The position numbers were made by a program, and so were the translations under genes. Source: QYQD01 sp040755415 (lineage in GTDB: Bacteria > Desulfobacterota > QYQD01). From it: a DNA stretch of 64,000 nucleotides. The notes beneath the pieces are model-generated. The model did no database searches and was not told where the DNA came from. It saw nothing but the letters and a program-made list of their open reading frames with translations. Location of the stretch: positions 6,222-70,221 of the forward strand of contig JBFMAZ010000026.1 in the NCBI GenBank assembly GCA_040755415.1, written 5' to 3'. This document shows, one piece after another, positions 33,583 to 41,534 of the stretch; position 1 is the first letter of the stretch, and every line of letters starts with the position of its first letter.

Positions 33583-34902
33583 CTACTGACCACTGACTAC
33601 TGACTTCAGCAGCGTCCCCGTGGCCCGCTTTAGTTGCAAGTCTGCCAACTGATAGTTAAGTCTTGCCTCTGCCAACTGCCTCTCTGCTGTAGCAAGGAGT
33701 GTATTTGCATCCATTACATCAAGGCTATCAGCCAGGCCGAACTCAAACTGTTTGGAAGTGGCATTGTAGTTATCCCTGGCAAAAGTAAGCTGGTCTTCAA
33801 GGGATTTCAAAATTTGCCTTTGGGTTATTAGATCCAGGTAGGCATTCTCAACCTCTATATTTATGGTCTTCTTTAAATCTTCATAGATGAGTTCAGATTG
33901 TCTTTGTTTGGCCTTTGCCTCTTTCACTTCTGCCTTTCTAAGTCCGCCTTCAAAAAAAGGAAAGGTTAATATGAGCCCCCCATAAGCGGTTTCTTCCAGC
34001 ACAAAAGTGGAGGCCGGACTGTCTTCTTTCCGTCTGTACACCCCCTCGACAGAAACGGTTGGCCAGTAGGCCCCGCGTACGTATCTCACTTGGTCTTCTG
34101 CCGCTTTCCGCTGGATATCCATAGACCTTACCTCTGAGCGTTCTCGAATGGCCTCTTCTTTTAGCGAGACGAGAGAACGGTCTTTGAAGGTTTCGGCCTT
34201 GACATCGGACTCTTTAAGTTCGTAGTCTTCGCTTATCCCTACCAGCCGGGCCAGCACCGCCTTGGCTAACTTGAGGCCATTTTCTACCTTCACAAGCTCC
34301 GATTTTACACCTGATAACTCTGCTTCTGCCCTGAGGAGGGCCGTCTTTGTCACCTCCCCAACTTTAAGCCTTATGGCCGCTGCATCTCTATGCTTTGTCA
34401 GCCTATCGACACTTGCCTTTGCAATCTCAACAGTCTTCTTTGCCCTCAGGACATCGTAATAGGCAGAGGAGACTCTAAAAAGATATTCCTCCCTCGCTGC
34501 ATAAAGGTCATGCCGGCTTTTTTCTATGTTTTCCTTTGATATCTTAAGGGCGGTGAGTTCCCGGCCGCTTAAAGACAAGGTCTGGTCGAGCCTTAACCCC
34601 CATGATGTGGAATCTTCGGGTTGGATGATGAAACCTGAGGCCGAGGTCTTGTCATCGCTATACCGTGTGTAATCTCCAAAGGCAGAGAGCCTGGGCAGTA
34701 ATACGGCAAGGGCCTTGTCTTTACCTCTTTCTGTGATATAGAGGTCTTCCTCTGATATTTTTATCCTTTCCGCACGCTCCAGCGCCATCCGGTAAAGGTC
34801 GTCGAGTGAATAATCCTGGGCCGAGGCCAGGGCATTAAATGTCAGAGCCGAGGCCAGAAGGGTTAATACATGCGCCAGGAAAATAAGCCTTAACTTGATC
34901 AT
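33583..34902 (-). CDS. TolC-family outer-membrane efflux protein
   Basis: A 439-residue TolC-like channel with an N-terminal Sec signal (MIKLRLIFLAHVLTLLASAL ending ALASAQD). Two repeats of long helices carry the family motifs, such as RVSSAYYDVLRAKKTVEIAK and the second-half NYNATSKQFEFGLADSLDVM. The ATG overlaps the tetR stop in an ATGA junction, so the two are translationally coupled. It is the first structural gene of the tetR-tolC-adaptor-RND operon. The C terminus is partly encoded by an ACTGACTACTGACC-type repeat (TLLKSVVSGQ). Confidence 0.92.
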   Translation of the reverse strand: MIKLRLIFLAHVLTLLASALTFNALASAQDYSLDDLYRMALERAERIKISEEDLYITERGKDKALAVLLPRLSAFGDYTRYSDDKTSASGFIIQPEDSTSWGLRLDQTLSLSGRELTALKISKENIEKSRHDLYAAREEYLFRVSSAYYDVLRAKKTVEIAKASVDRLTKHRDAAAIRLKVGEVTKTALLRAEAELSGVKSELVKVENGLKLAKAVLARLVGISEDYELKESDVKAETFKDRSLVSLKEEAIRERSEVRSMDIQRKAAEDQVRYVRGAYWPTVSVEGVYRRKEDSPASTFVLEETAYGGLILTFPFFEGGLRKAEVKEAKAKQRQSELIYEDLKKTINIEVENAYLDLITQRQILKSLEDQLTFARDNYNATSKQFEFGLADSLDVMDANTLLATAERQLAEARLNYQLADLQLKRATGTLLKSVVSGQ

Positions 34903-35477
34903 GCCGCCTCTCTCCTTATCCCGTTTAGTATTAACTGGTAAAGAGTTTGCCCGTATTTTTTTAAGTCGCTGACCTGACCGAAGAGATAATCCATAGTGGC
35001 CCCTCTCAGGCTGAAAAGTATTACCTCTGCCGTCTCTTCGCAGTTGATATCTTTAAATATTCCTTCCATGACCCCTTTTTTGAGTATGTCCGTGACCAGC
35101 CTCTCCTGTGAGTCAAAGAAGGTCTTTTTGAGGTTTTTTTTAAATTCCAGGTCGTACTCTTTGATGTGCATGGAGATCAGAGCGGTATTTTTGATAGCGT
35201 AATCCAGATGGTATTCTATCAAGGCCTTTAGAGCAGCAAGAGCTTCCTTATCCCTGAGCATCTCAGTGTGCTTCCGGAAGGTTTCCATCTGGTCACGCGT
35301 GAGTTCGAGATAGAGCTCTTCCTTGTTCTGAAAATAAATGTAGATACCCCCGATACTTATACCGGCCCGCCGGGCGACCTCCCGGATAGTGGTCCCTGAG
35401 TAACCCCTTTCGGCGAAGACCTCGCTGGCCGCCTCAAGGATAATCTTTTTTGATTCAGTTGCCTTACGTCTGTTCAT
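34899..35477 (-). CDS. TetR/AcrR-family repressor of the RND operon
   Basis: A 192-residue TetR-family regulator. The N-terminal helix-turn-helix is clear (KKIILEAASEVFAERGYSGT then TIREVARRAGISIGGIYIYF), and the C-terminal ligand domain is all-helical. It is the first gene of the efflux operon. The promoter at 35604-35632 carries two tandem 14-bp palindromes that overlap the transcription start, so it very likely represses its own operon until an effector binds. The effector is unknown. Confidence 0.93.
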   Translation of the reverse strand: MNRRKATESKKIILEAASEVFAERGYSGTTIREVARRAGISIGGIYIYFQNKEELYLELTRDQMETFRKHTEMLRDKEALAALKALIEYHLDYAIKNTALISMHIKEYDLEFKKNLKKTFFDSQERLVTDILKKGVMEGIFKDINCEETAEVILFSLRGATMDYLFGQVSDLKKYGQTLYQLILNGIRREAA

Positions 35478-35572
35478 GCTGCTTGCGGACTGCTTCTGCC
35501 CCGGTTTTTGACTTTACATAAGGTGTAATCGTTCAGCTATCAGGGTATTGATAAATTATCTTCCCGGAAGGA

Positions 35573-35602
35573 TGAACGCATGTTCAGGTGAACGTATGTT
35601 CA
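35573..35602. promoter_or_regulatory. two tandem TetR-type operators
   Basis: TGAACGCATGTTCA (35573-35586) and TGAACGTATGTTCA (35589-35602) are near-palindromes of 14 bp spaced 16 bp centre to centre. The second overlaps the predicted transcription start of the tetR operon. Confidence 0.85.
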
Positions 35603-35603
35603 C

Positions 35604-35632
35604 TATATATTGAAAGCCCAGGCTATTGTCAA
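35604..35632 (-). promoter_or_regulatory. sigma-70 promoter of the tetR-efflux operon
   Basis: The minus strand reads TTGACA (35632-35627), 17-nt spacer, TATATA (35609-35604). Initiation is predicted near 35597, inside the operator region. Confidence 0.88.
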
Positions 35633-36082
35633 GGAAAATACACCCCTTACGCAATAATTCGTTCGCGGTCTTACGGTATGTACATTTGAAATGGCGACAA
35701 GCAAAAGACCGCAGAAAAATTAACCTTCGCGGCCAACACCATAAAGTGGAAAACAATTTCTTTCAAAGAGTGGCAGAATAGTTCTTATAGGTAAGGAAGG
35801 CGATTTATCTTTTTCGCAGATTATCGTCTGTATCTCATTGGAATAATTAAAATTTTATGTATAAATAATTTTTAAAAGCATGTGGCATTTATTTTGCTGC
35901 TACGTCCCTTAAGCCTGGCCGGATAGTTAACGAAAATAAGGAACTCCGGCCGATTGCGGTCCTTTCCGGAGGGCGATATAAATTATGGACATCGGCATTA
36001 TCCCGATCGCGATGTTATTTATCTGCCTATTGACACATCCTACTGGACATTATAATAAGCATAGTCGGATCTGGAGGACTGA
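35633..36082. other. leader region of the multiheme cytochrome gene
   Basis: About 450 bases without a credible gene. It contains the sigma-54-like site at 35883-35898. It also holds an inverted repeat CTCCGG/CCGGAG (35943-35970) that would lie in the 5' leader of the cytochrome mRNA. No known riboswitch class was recognised. Confidence 0.45.
35883..35898 (+). promoter_or_regulatory. candidate sigma-54 promoter upstream of the cytochrome
   Basis: TGGCATTTATTTTGCT has the invariant GG and GC dinucleotides separated by 10 bases, and matches the -24/-12 consensus at most positions. Distance to the cytochrome start is 185 bp. No sigma-54 activator gene is nearby. Confidence 0.5.
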
Positions 36083-37267
36083 ATGAAGCGTATTTTTGTA
36101 TGGCTCGTCATTTGGATTTTGGTATCCTCCAGTAATCTCTATGCCGGTCCTTATACCAGTTCAGCACACGGCGATAGCGCCTATGGTGTGAGCAGGAGGG
36201 GCATATCCCAATATGGCAAGGGACATTGTGCCCATTGCCATGAGCAGCACGCCAGTATAGACGGGGACGAGCCGGAACCGGTGGATGGTGAGCCTTCTAA
36301 ATGGTGTCTGTTTGCCAATAACTTCAATACGAGCGCTATTTCAAACCCGTACTGGCAGAGGGATAATCTCTGCTTCTTTTGCCATTATTCAGGGGCCGGT
36401 TCTTTGCAAAATCCGGCCTTCAACAATTACAGTTACAGCTATACCTTTGGCGGGGCGCTAAGCCTTACAAGCCCTGACAATATCTTCGACGCATTTTATA
36501 GCCCTTCTTATCATAACCTGAAAGATATATATGACTTCATCACCGGCGCCCGCGGCAGCCATATAAATTTTGCCGACTTCCCTGCTGACAGTAACCCATG
36601 CTCCGGCTGCCATAATGTCCATATTGCCAAGAGAAACAAGGCGTATCCGGGGAACCCTTCATATACGGCCATCTCTCGCCCTTCAGATCATAATAGTCTC
36701 TGGGGTGATGATCCTACTGAGCGGATGAGTGCTTATGGAGCCGCCTACCAAGCTCCCTACTACTACACTGGAACGACACCGAGCGGGTTTGAGCCAAACG
36801 GTGCTAATATGGATCAGTTAACACAGGCAGGAATAACTCCTGATTACGTCACTTTTTGTCTCGACTGCCACATCTCAGATACAATTCAAAGCACTACCTT
36901 AGCAAGGACTGTAGGAAGGATGACTGTGAGAAAGATTGATTGGGCAAACAGTGTCCATGGCCAGATAGGTAGAGACATCGACCACTCCATGGGTGGATAT
37001 CAATCAACACTAGAACTACCTTACACTGAAGATGCAAGCCCAAATTATGTGCTATCCTGCACGGACTGCCATGAGCCGCACGGGTCGCCTAATTATGGCT
37101 ATCTTATACGAAAGGAGGTTAATGGCGGTATTACCTATGTAAGGGAGAATATCAAAGCCGATTGGGACACCCTTTGCAGTAAGTGCCATAGTTTTTCACA
37201 TAAGCACGATTCCTGCATAAACTGCCATTATCATGGCGCTACACACATGGGTCGGCCTATGTTTTAA
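36083..37267 (+). CDS. heptaheme periplasmic cytochrome c
   Basis: A 394-residue secreted multiheme cytochrome. The Sec signal is MKRIFVWLVIWILVSSSNLY then AG. Seven CXXCH heme-binding motifs are present: CAHCH, CFFCH, CSGCH, CLDCH, CTDCH, CSKCH and CINCH. The last two are only ten residues apart. Extra His residues are available as distal ligands, and paired segments such as CTDCHEPHGS resemble the doubled-CXXCH cytochrome family. The ATG follows GGAGGACTGA. Three genes downstream lies a Tat-type CO dehydrogenase, so it could serve as an electron acceptor; that link is inference from position. Confidence 0.93.
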   Translation: MKRIFVWLVIWILVSSSNLYAGPYTSSAHGDSAYGVSRRGISQYGKGHCAHCHEQHASIDGDEPEPVDGEPSKWCLFANNFNTSAISNPYWQRDNLCFFCHYSGAGSLQNPAFNNYSYSYTFGGALSLTSPDNIFDAFYSPSYHNLKDIYDFITGARGSHINFADFPADSNPCSGCHNVHIAKRNKAYPGNPSYTAISRPSDHNSLWGDDPTERMSAYGAAYQAPYYYTGTTPSGFEPNGANMDQLTQAGITPDYVTFCLDCHISDTIQSTTLARTVGRMTVRKIDWANSVHGQIGRDIDHSMGGYQSTLELPYTEDASPNYVLSCTDCHEPHGSPNYGYLIRKEVNGGITYVRENIKADWDTLCSKCHSFSHKHDSCINCHYHGATHMGRPMF

Positions 37268-37315
37268 ACAACTTTCCGGGAGTTGGTTCGTCTTTCGACG
37301 GCCACAGGTAGAAAT

Positions 37316-37555
37316 CTATCTCAAACACCTGTCCTCAGAAAGCTCGGCCATGTGGACGCACTTAGAACACATAATATTTCCTGAATCGTCATAACCAAAG
37401 CGGTCTGTCTTGAAGACGAGTTCTCCGCAATGCTGACAGATGCCGATAATGCTTTCCTTACAATAACCGCATATTTTATATTGTTCTTTTGACACCGGAT
37501 GGACCCAGTCGCTCAGGTCCTCACGGTCGTGGCAGATGATACAAAATTCGTTCAT
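37316..37555 (-). CDS. small multi-CXXC zinc-ribbon-like protein
   Basis: A 79-residue cytoplasmic protein with four CXXC pairs at residues 5-8, 29-32, 40-43 and 63-66, giving two probable zinc knuckles. The first pair reads CIICH and mimics a heme motif, but there is no signal peptide, so heme attachment is unlikely. The ATG is supported by GGGGAGAT 7 nt upstream. It is convergent with the cytochrome gene. I do not recognise the family or function. Confidence 0.75.
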   Translation of the reverse strand: MNEFCIICHDREDLSDWVHPVSKEQYKICGYCKESIIGICQHCGELVFKTDRFGYDDSGNIMCSKCVHMAELSEDRCLR

Positions 37556-37968
37556 ATTTTATCTCCCCGGGCACAAGATCCCTTATTCCTAAGATACTCT
37601 ACCCACATTAGCCTTTGCGATATTACTACCTTTAGTTCCTACTTTCAAGGCTGTTTTCCTATGCCACAGCTCGCTTCCATCGCCGGGATAGACCCTGCGA
37701 TCTTCCAGAGGATTTACTTCACACGCTTCGCCCTGCATCTCCGGCAAACTCAACAATCTCCCGACTTGGGTAAGAATATTTATTCCCTGATTATGATTGC
37801 GCCCCACTTGTTATCTATCCCGTGCTCTTAGAAAAAAGTATCATACAGCCGGGCAACTAATCAAGCTGATTCATTTTGATTACTTACTAAAAGGACCAGA
37901 CGCAGCTTGCATTTTTTAACTGAAACGATTGTTGGAATATTTTTATGATGAAAAGAACGACCGGAACC
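37556..37968. other. divergent intergenic region, nothing assignable
   Basis: About 410 bases between two small zinc-ribbon genes. Open frames exist on both strands (for example minus 37589-37807), but none shows a recognisable family, ribosome-binding site or biased codon use. I see no RNA gene. Confidence 0.4.
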
Positions 37969-37996
37969 TTGACAGATTAGAGAAATGACTTATACA
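37969..37996 (+). promoter_or_regulatory. sigma-70 promoter for the 38033 gene
   Basis: TTGACA (37969-37974), 16-nt spacer, TATACA (37991-37996). Predicted start near 38003, about 30 bases before the GTG. Confidence 0.75.
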
Positions 37997-38032
37997 TTTG
38001 GGTAAAGTAAGATAAGCCCAGAGAGTCAGACC

Positions 38033-38254
38033 GTGAACTCTTATCCTCGTCCCCCGATGCAAGGTAACAGTTTCGACCAGTTTGAGGCTTCAGCGCTTTA
38101 TTGCCCTAAGTGCAAAGAGGCTGTCCCCGTGCGGAAGCGTCTCCTCCTAGTTTTGCCCGAAGGGGATAAGTATGAATATCTGTGCGCTTATTGTGGCACC
38201 TCCGTGGGAGATAAAATAGACAAAGTGTCCGGGCAAAACCTCCTTCTGATCTGA
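38033..38254 (+). CDS. small zinc-ribbon protein
   Basis: A 73-residue protein with a two-strand zinc ribbon: LYCPKCKEAVPVRKRLLLVL at the first CXXC and YLCAYCGTSV at the second. Similar small proteins occur in deltaproteobacterial genomes, but I know no function. The start may be GTG at 38033 or ATG at 38057; the ribbon begins after both. A good sigma-70 promoter lies upstream, so the gene is probably expressed on its own. No signal peptide. Confidence 0.75.
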   Translation: MNSYPRPPMQGNSFDQFEASALYCPKCKEAVPVRKRLLLVLPEGDKYEYLCAYCGTSVGDKIDKVSGQNLLLI

Positions 38255-38545
38255 TAGTCTTTTAGACTTTTTCGTTCCAAAGGTAAGAGTAAATTTTCCC
38301 CCTATTCAGGGATGACGCCCTGCGCCCTGAACTTACTCTGGAAGTAGCATAGCCTGTGGACGTCCCGGGTGTAGATAAAAGGAGTTGAGCAGGGTCTTCA
38401 TCCTTCATACGTTTCTTCCGTTGTCCGGGTTAAAGCCATAATTTCCATCCCTACGATGCTATAAGAATCGAGGATTAATTACAATTATATTGAGGCCCGG
38501 ACGATATCCGGCTGGACTATATGGTCGAAAAATCATAAAAATAGA
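38255..38545. other. gap upstream of the CODH promoter
   Basis: About 290 bases with one imperfect stem around CCCTATTCAGGGATGACGCC (near 38299). No gene, riboswitch or repeat family was recognised. Confidence 0.35.
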
Positions 38546-38575
38546 TTGACTTCCCGCCCGTCGTGCTGCTAACAT
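38546..38575 (+). promoter_or_regulatory. promoter and leader palindrome of the CODH gene
   Basis: TTGACT (38546-38551), 18-nt spacer, TAACAT (38570-38575). In the leader, CTCATA (38586-38591) and TATGAG (38600-38605) form an inverted repeat with an 8-nt centre, a possible operator. Confidence 0.55.
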
Positions 38576-38650
38576 CGTACCCAGTCTCATAAATGTACCT
38601 ATGAGTATGGTCTCGAGAATACTGAACTATAAAGAAAGGGGGTACAGTAG

Positions 38651-40720
38651 ATGGATCGAAAGCATAAAAAGGTCGGGAAAATTAGCGATGACTCAGACAG
38701 TCTTGTAAAGTGCAGGGAAGTCAATCGCCGCGATTTTTTGAAAGCGGCTGCGGCAGCCGGAATTGTTGGAGTCGTCCTGGGCAGTACGGATGTCCTGGCC
38801 CAGGGAAAGAAGAAGGCCTTGGCCAGGGGTCACAAGGCAGCACCAGGGGGTTTTGGACCTGAACCAGTTACGGCCGAGCTTATCGAGCGCGCCCATAAAC
38901 TGGGTATAGATTTGGTCTGGGATCGCGAATCGCATTGCGAGGTTGCCCTGGCCGGGCAGGGTGGGGCGGCTGGCCTATGCTGTTTCCGCTGTCAAATGGG
39001 GCCGTGTACCCTGGGTGAGGCTACCGGGTCTGAGCGGGGGGCTTGTGGCGCCACGAAGGATGTTGTAGTAGCCCGCGGCCTGGTACGCCGTGTGGCTGGC
39101 GGTGCGGCTGCCCATGTAGAACATATGCGGTCCGTGGCCAAGACCTTAAAGGGCATGGCCACCGGTAAGATTAAAGGTTACGAGATTACAGATAAAGCTA
39201 AGCTCGATGCTATCTATGCCGGGCTTGGCTGTACGGGAGAAAACAAGGCCCTGGCGGTGGCCGAAGAGAGTCTGGCGGATCTGGGCAAGGACGAAGGTAT
39301 TCCGGCCTGGCTGCAATATAAGGCTAATTCCGAGAGAAAAGCCTGCTGGGAGAAGCTGGGTATTATGCCTACTGGCGCCGGCGCGGAGATCAGCGAGACC
39401 TGCCATAGGACAAATATGGGTGTGGATGCCGATATGATCCATCTGGCCACGGATGCCTTGAAGCTGGGCTTAGTCGACGGCTACTGCGGACTACACCCAG
39501 CTACCGCCCTACAGGATGTATTGTTTGGCACTCCAAAACTCGTCTCCAGTCTGGCCAACTTAACCGTTATTGGTGCTGATAAGATCAATATAGTGGTTCA
39601 TGGCCATGAGCCGCTTCTTTCCGAAAAAATAGTCGAAGCGGCAGAAAAATTTCTGGCGCCTCCCCAACCAATCAATGTAGTGGGCATTTGCTGCACGGGT
39701 AATGAGATACTGATGCGCAGAGGTGTCCCTCTGGCTGGCAGCATGGTACAACAAGAGCTGGCTATTGTCACCGGGGCTATAGAGGCTATGGTAGTGGATG
39801 TCCAGTGTATTATGCCTAATATCCAACGGGTAGCAAGACACTTCCACACCAAGGTTATAACGACTAATCCCCATGCCAGGATCGAAGGCGCTACGCATGT
39901 TGAATTCAAACCGGAGGAGGCGGATGAAATCGCCAAGAAAATTGTTCAAATGGCCGTAGATAACTTCGCCCAGCGGGACCACTCCAAGGTTATGATACCC
40001 CGTATACCTCCAGCCAAGGTCATGGCCGGCTTTTCCGTGGAGCAGATTATTGCTGCGTTAGCCAAGGTCAATCCTTCCGATCCACTTAAACCTTTAATTG
40101 ATGCTATAGCAGCCAATAATATCAGAGGCATAACGGCTATAGTGGGATGCGTCACCCCGCGGGATCCCTATGGATATCGTCATCTTGTGTTGACAAGACG
40201 GCTTTTGGCAGAAAATGTCCTGGTTGTGGGTACGGGATGCTGGGCTCACGTGGTGGGACAGCGTGGTCTTCTCGAACCCAACCCAGATTATCCCGGCGTG
40301 GGTGCTGGATTGAGGGCCGTGCTGGATGCGGTGGCCAAGGCCAATGGTCTGCCTGCCTTGCCGCCATGCTGGCACATGGGTTCGTGTGTAGATAACTCCC
40401 GTATCGAAGATGTCTTAAATCCCGTAGCCGCCTATCTTAAGGTTAAAATTAGTGACTTGCCGGTTGCCGCCTCTGCCCCGGAGTTTATTACGGAGAAGGC
40501 TGTAGCCATTGGCGTGTGGGCCGTAAATCTTGGCGTATTGACACATATTGGCGGACAGCCATATATTTCCGGCAGTGAAAAGATGGTTAAGTTATTGACC
40601 GCTGACGTGGAGAATCTGATTGGTGGAAGGTTCTATGTCGAGACTAACCCAGAAAAAGCCGCTAAAGAAATCTTAGTCCACATAAACGCCAAGCGGCAGA
40701 AGCTTGGGTTGCCTGTATAA
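38651..40720 (+). CDS. cooS: Ni-CO dehydrogenase catalytic subunit with twin-arginine leader
   Basis: A 689-residue anaerobic CO dehydrogenase, which oxidises CO to CO2 at a Ni-Fe-S C-cluster. B-cluster cysteines C111, C114, C119 and C132 are present, as are D-cluster C96/C110 with wider spacing than the C-X7-C of well-studied enzymes. The C-cluster set appears complete: H317/H319 in VHGHEP, C348 in GICCTGNE, C386, C500, C530 and C579. Likely acid/base residues are H155 and K616 (EKAVAIG). Uniquely, residues 25-31 read NRRDFLK followed by a hydrophobic stretch and VLA, a textbook Tat signal after a 24-residue basic/acidic tail. The ATG follows GAAAGGGGG. No cooC or cooF is nearby. The enzyme assignment is firm; export is inferred. 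Confidence 0.94.
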   Translation: MDRKHKKVGKISDDSDSLVKCREVNRRDFLKAAAAAGIVGVVLGSTDVLAQGKKKALARGHKAAPGGFGPEPVTAELIERAHKLGIDLVWDRESHCEVALAGQGGAAGLCCFRCQMGPCTLGEATGSERGACGATKDVVVARGLVRRVAGGAAAHVEHMRSVAKTLKGMATGKIKGYEITDKAKLDAIYAGLGCTGENKALAVAEESLADLGKDEGIPAWLQYKANSERKACWEKLGIMPTGAGAEISETCHRTNMGVDADMIHLATDALKLGLVDGYCGLHPATALQDVLFGTPKLVSSLANLTVIGADKINIVVHGHEPLLSEKIVEAAEKFLAPPQPINVVGICCTGNEILMRRGVPLAGSMVQQELAIVTGAIEAMVVDVQCIMPNIQRVARHFHTKVITTNPHARIEGATHVEFKPEEADEIAKKIVQMAVDNFAQRDHSKVMIPRIPPAKVMAGFSVEQIIAALAKVNPSDPLKPLIDAIAANNIRGITAIVGCVTPRDPYGYRHLVLTRRLLAENVLVVGTGCWAHVVGQRGLLEPNPDYPGVGAGLRAVLDAVAKANGLPALPPCWHMGSCVDNSRIEDVLNPVAAYLKVKISDLPVAASAPEFITEKAVAIGVWAVNLGVLTHIGGQPYISGSEKMVKLLTADVENLIGGRFYVETNPEKAAKEILVHINAKRQKLGLPV

Positions 40721-40737
40721 ATAAAGGCAGACGCAAG

Positions 40738-40773
40738 AGGGGCATCTGTTTAAGACGGGTGCCCCTGTTTTTT
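40738..40773 (+). terminator. rho-independent terminator of the CODH gene
   Basis: An 11-bp stem starting AGGGGCATCTG and closing CGGGTGCCCCT (with two wobble pairs) around a 7-nt loop, followed by GTTTTTT. Confidence 0.88.
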
Positions 40774-40836
40774 CTATACCAACGTGCCGGTGAGTGATAG
40801 AATGGCTCCGGAAAATTCCTTTTGAAGGAGCATAGC

Positions 40837-41400
40837 ATGAAAATTCTGGGCATAAGCGGGAGTCCTACCAAGAAGGGCAACAACGAGAAGGCTATCGAAT
40901 TGGTCCTGAAAGCGGCTCAAGAAGAAGGGGCAGAGGTGAAGAAAATCCTCCTCTCCAGGGTGAAGGTCGGGCCATGCCTGGCCTGCCCGAGCTGCAAAAA
41001 GGAAGAGAAGTGCCTGCAGGAGGATGATTTTAATAACCTGATTCCTCTTATTACAGAGGCCGACGGCCTTATTATCAGCAGCCCGGTTTATATGGGTTCT
41101 ATTTGCGGCCAGCTTAAATGCCTTCTGGATCGCACCGTCTTTCTGCGCCGCAAGGACTTCCGGCTACGCGGTAAGGTGGGGGCGGCCATAGCCATAGGGG
41201 GGAGTAGAAATGGCGGGCAGGAGCATACTATCCAGGCTATCCACGCCTGGATGCATATCCATGGCATGATCGTGGTTGGAGATGATAACCACTTCGGCGG
41301 CATCGCACATGCACCGATCAGTAAGGATGAAGAAGGCCGCAGGACCATAGAGGCGGCCGCCCGGAAACTCTGCCAGACCCTTAGACGCTTAACGGACTAG
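40837..41400 (+). CDS. iron-sulfur flavoprotein (NADPH-dependent FMN reductase family)
   Basis: A 187-residue flavodoxin-fold protein beginning MKILGISGSPTKKGNNEKAI, the FMN phosphate-binding pattern. A compact cysteine motif C-X2-C-X2-C-X5-C (CLACPSCKKEEKC, around residues 48-60) marks the Isf type, which holds a 4Fe-4S cluster near the flavin. SSPVYMGSICGQLKCLLDR is the usual ribityl/isoalloxazine region. The ATG at 40837 follows GAAGGAG; an upstream TTG is less likely. It lies after the CODH terminator, so it is probably a separate unit, though a redox link to the CODH is possible. Confidence 0.87.
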   Translation: MKILGISGSPTKKGNNEKAIELVLKAAQEEGAEVKKILLSRVKVGPCLACPSCKKEEKCLQEDDFNNLIPLITEADGLIISSPVYMGSICGQLKCLLDRTVFLRRKDFRLRGKVGAAIAIGGSRNGGQEHTIQAIHAWMHIHGMIVVGDDNHFGGIAHAPISKDEEGRRTIEAAARKLCQTLRRLTD

Positions 41401-41474
41401 GCCCTTAGTGCTGAAGTTCATGTTTTTGCCGCTGGAGAAAAATTTGGTGTTTAGCCATTTGGATTTCAACTGAA

Positions 41475-41520
41475 AATCCCCCACCTCCTCTTTACCGAAG
41501 GGGGGTGAGGGGAATTATTT
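41475..41520. repeat. intergenic-type palindromic repeat
   Basis: AATCCCCCACCTCCTCTTTACC and GAAGGGGGGTGAGGGGAATT form a copy of the CCCCCTTT/AAAGGGGG repeat seen at 30609, 33225 and 63915. It lies just upstream of the methyltransferase start. Confidence 0.7.
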
Positions 41521-41534
41521 TCGGGAGTGGCGAA

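Noticed and set aside
35899..36082. c-di-GMP or cGAMP riboswitch ahead of the cytochrome
   Set aside because: Such riboswitches control cytochromes in Geobacter, but the conserved GEMM core bases are absent here.
37316..37555. Heme attachment at CIICH in the small zinc protein
   Set aside because: The protein has no signal peptide and three more CXXC pairs, so zinc binding is more likely.
37589..37807. 72-codon frame between the zinc-ribbon genes
   Set aside because: GTG start without ribosome-binding site and no recognisable motif.
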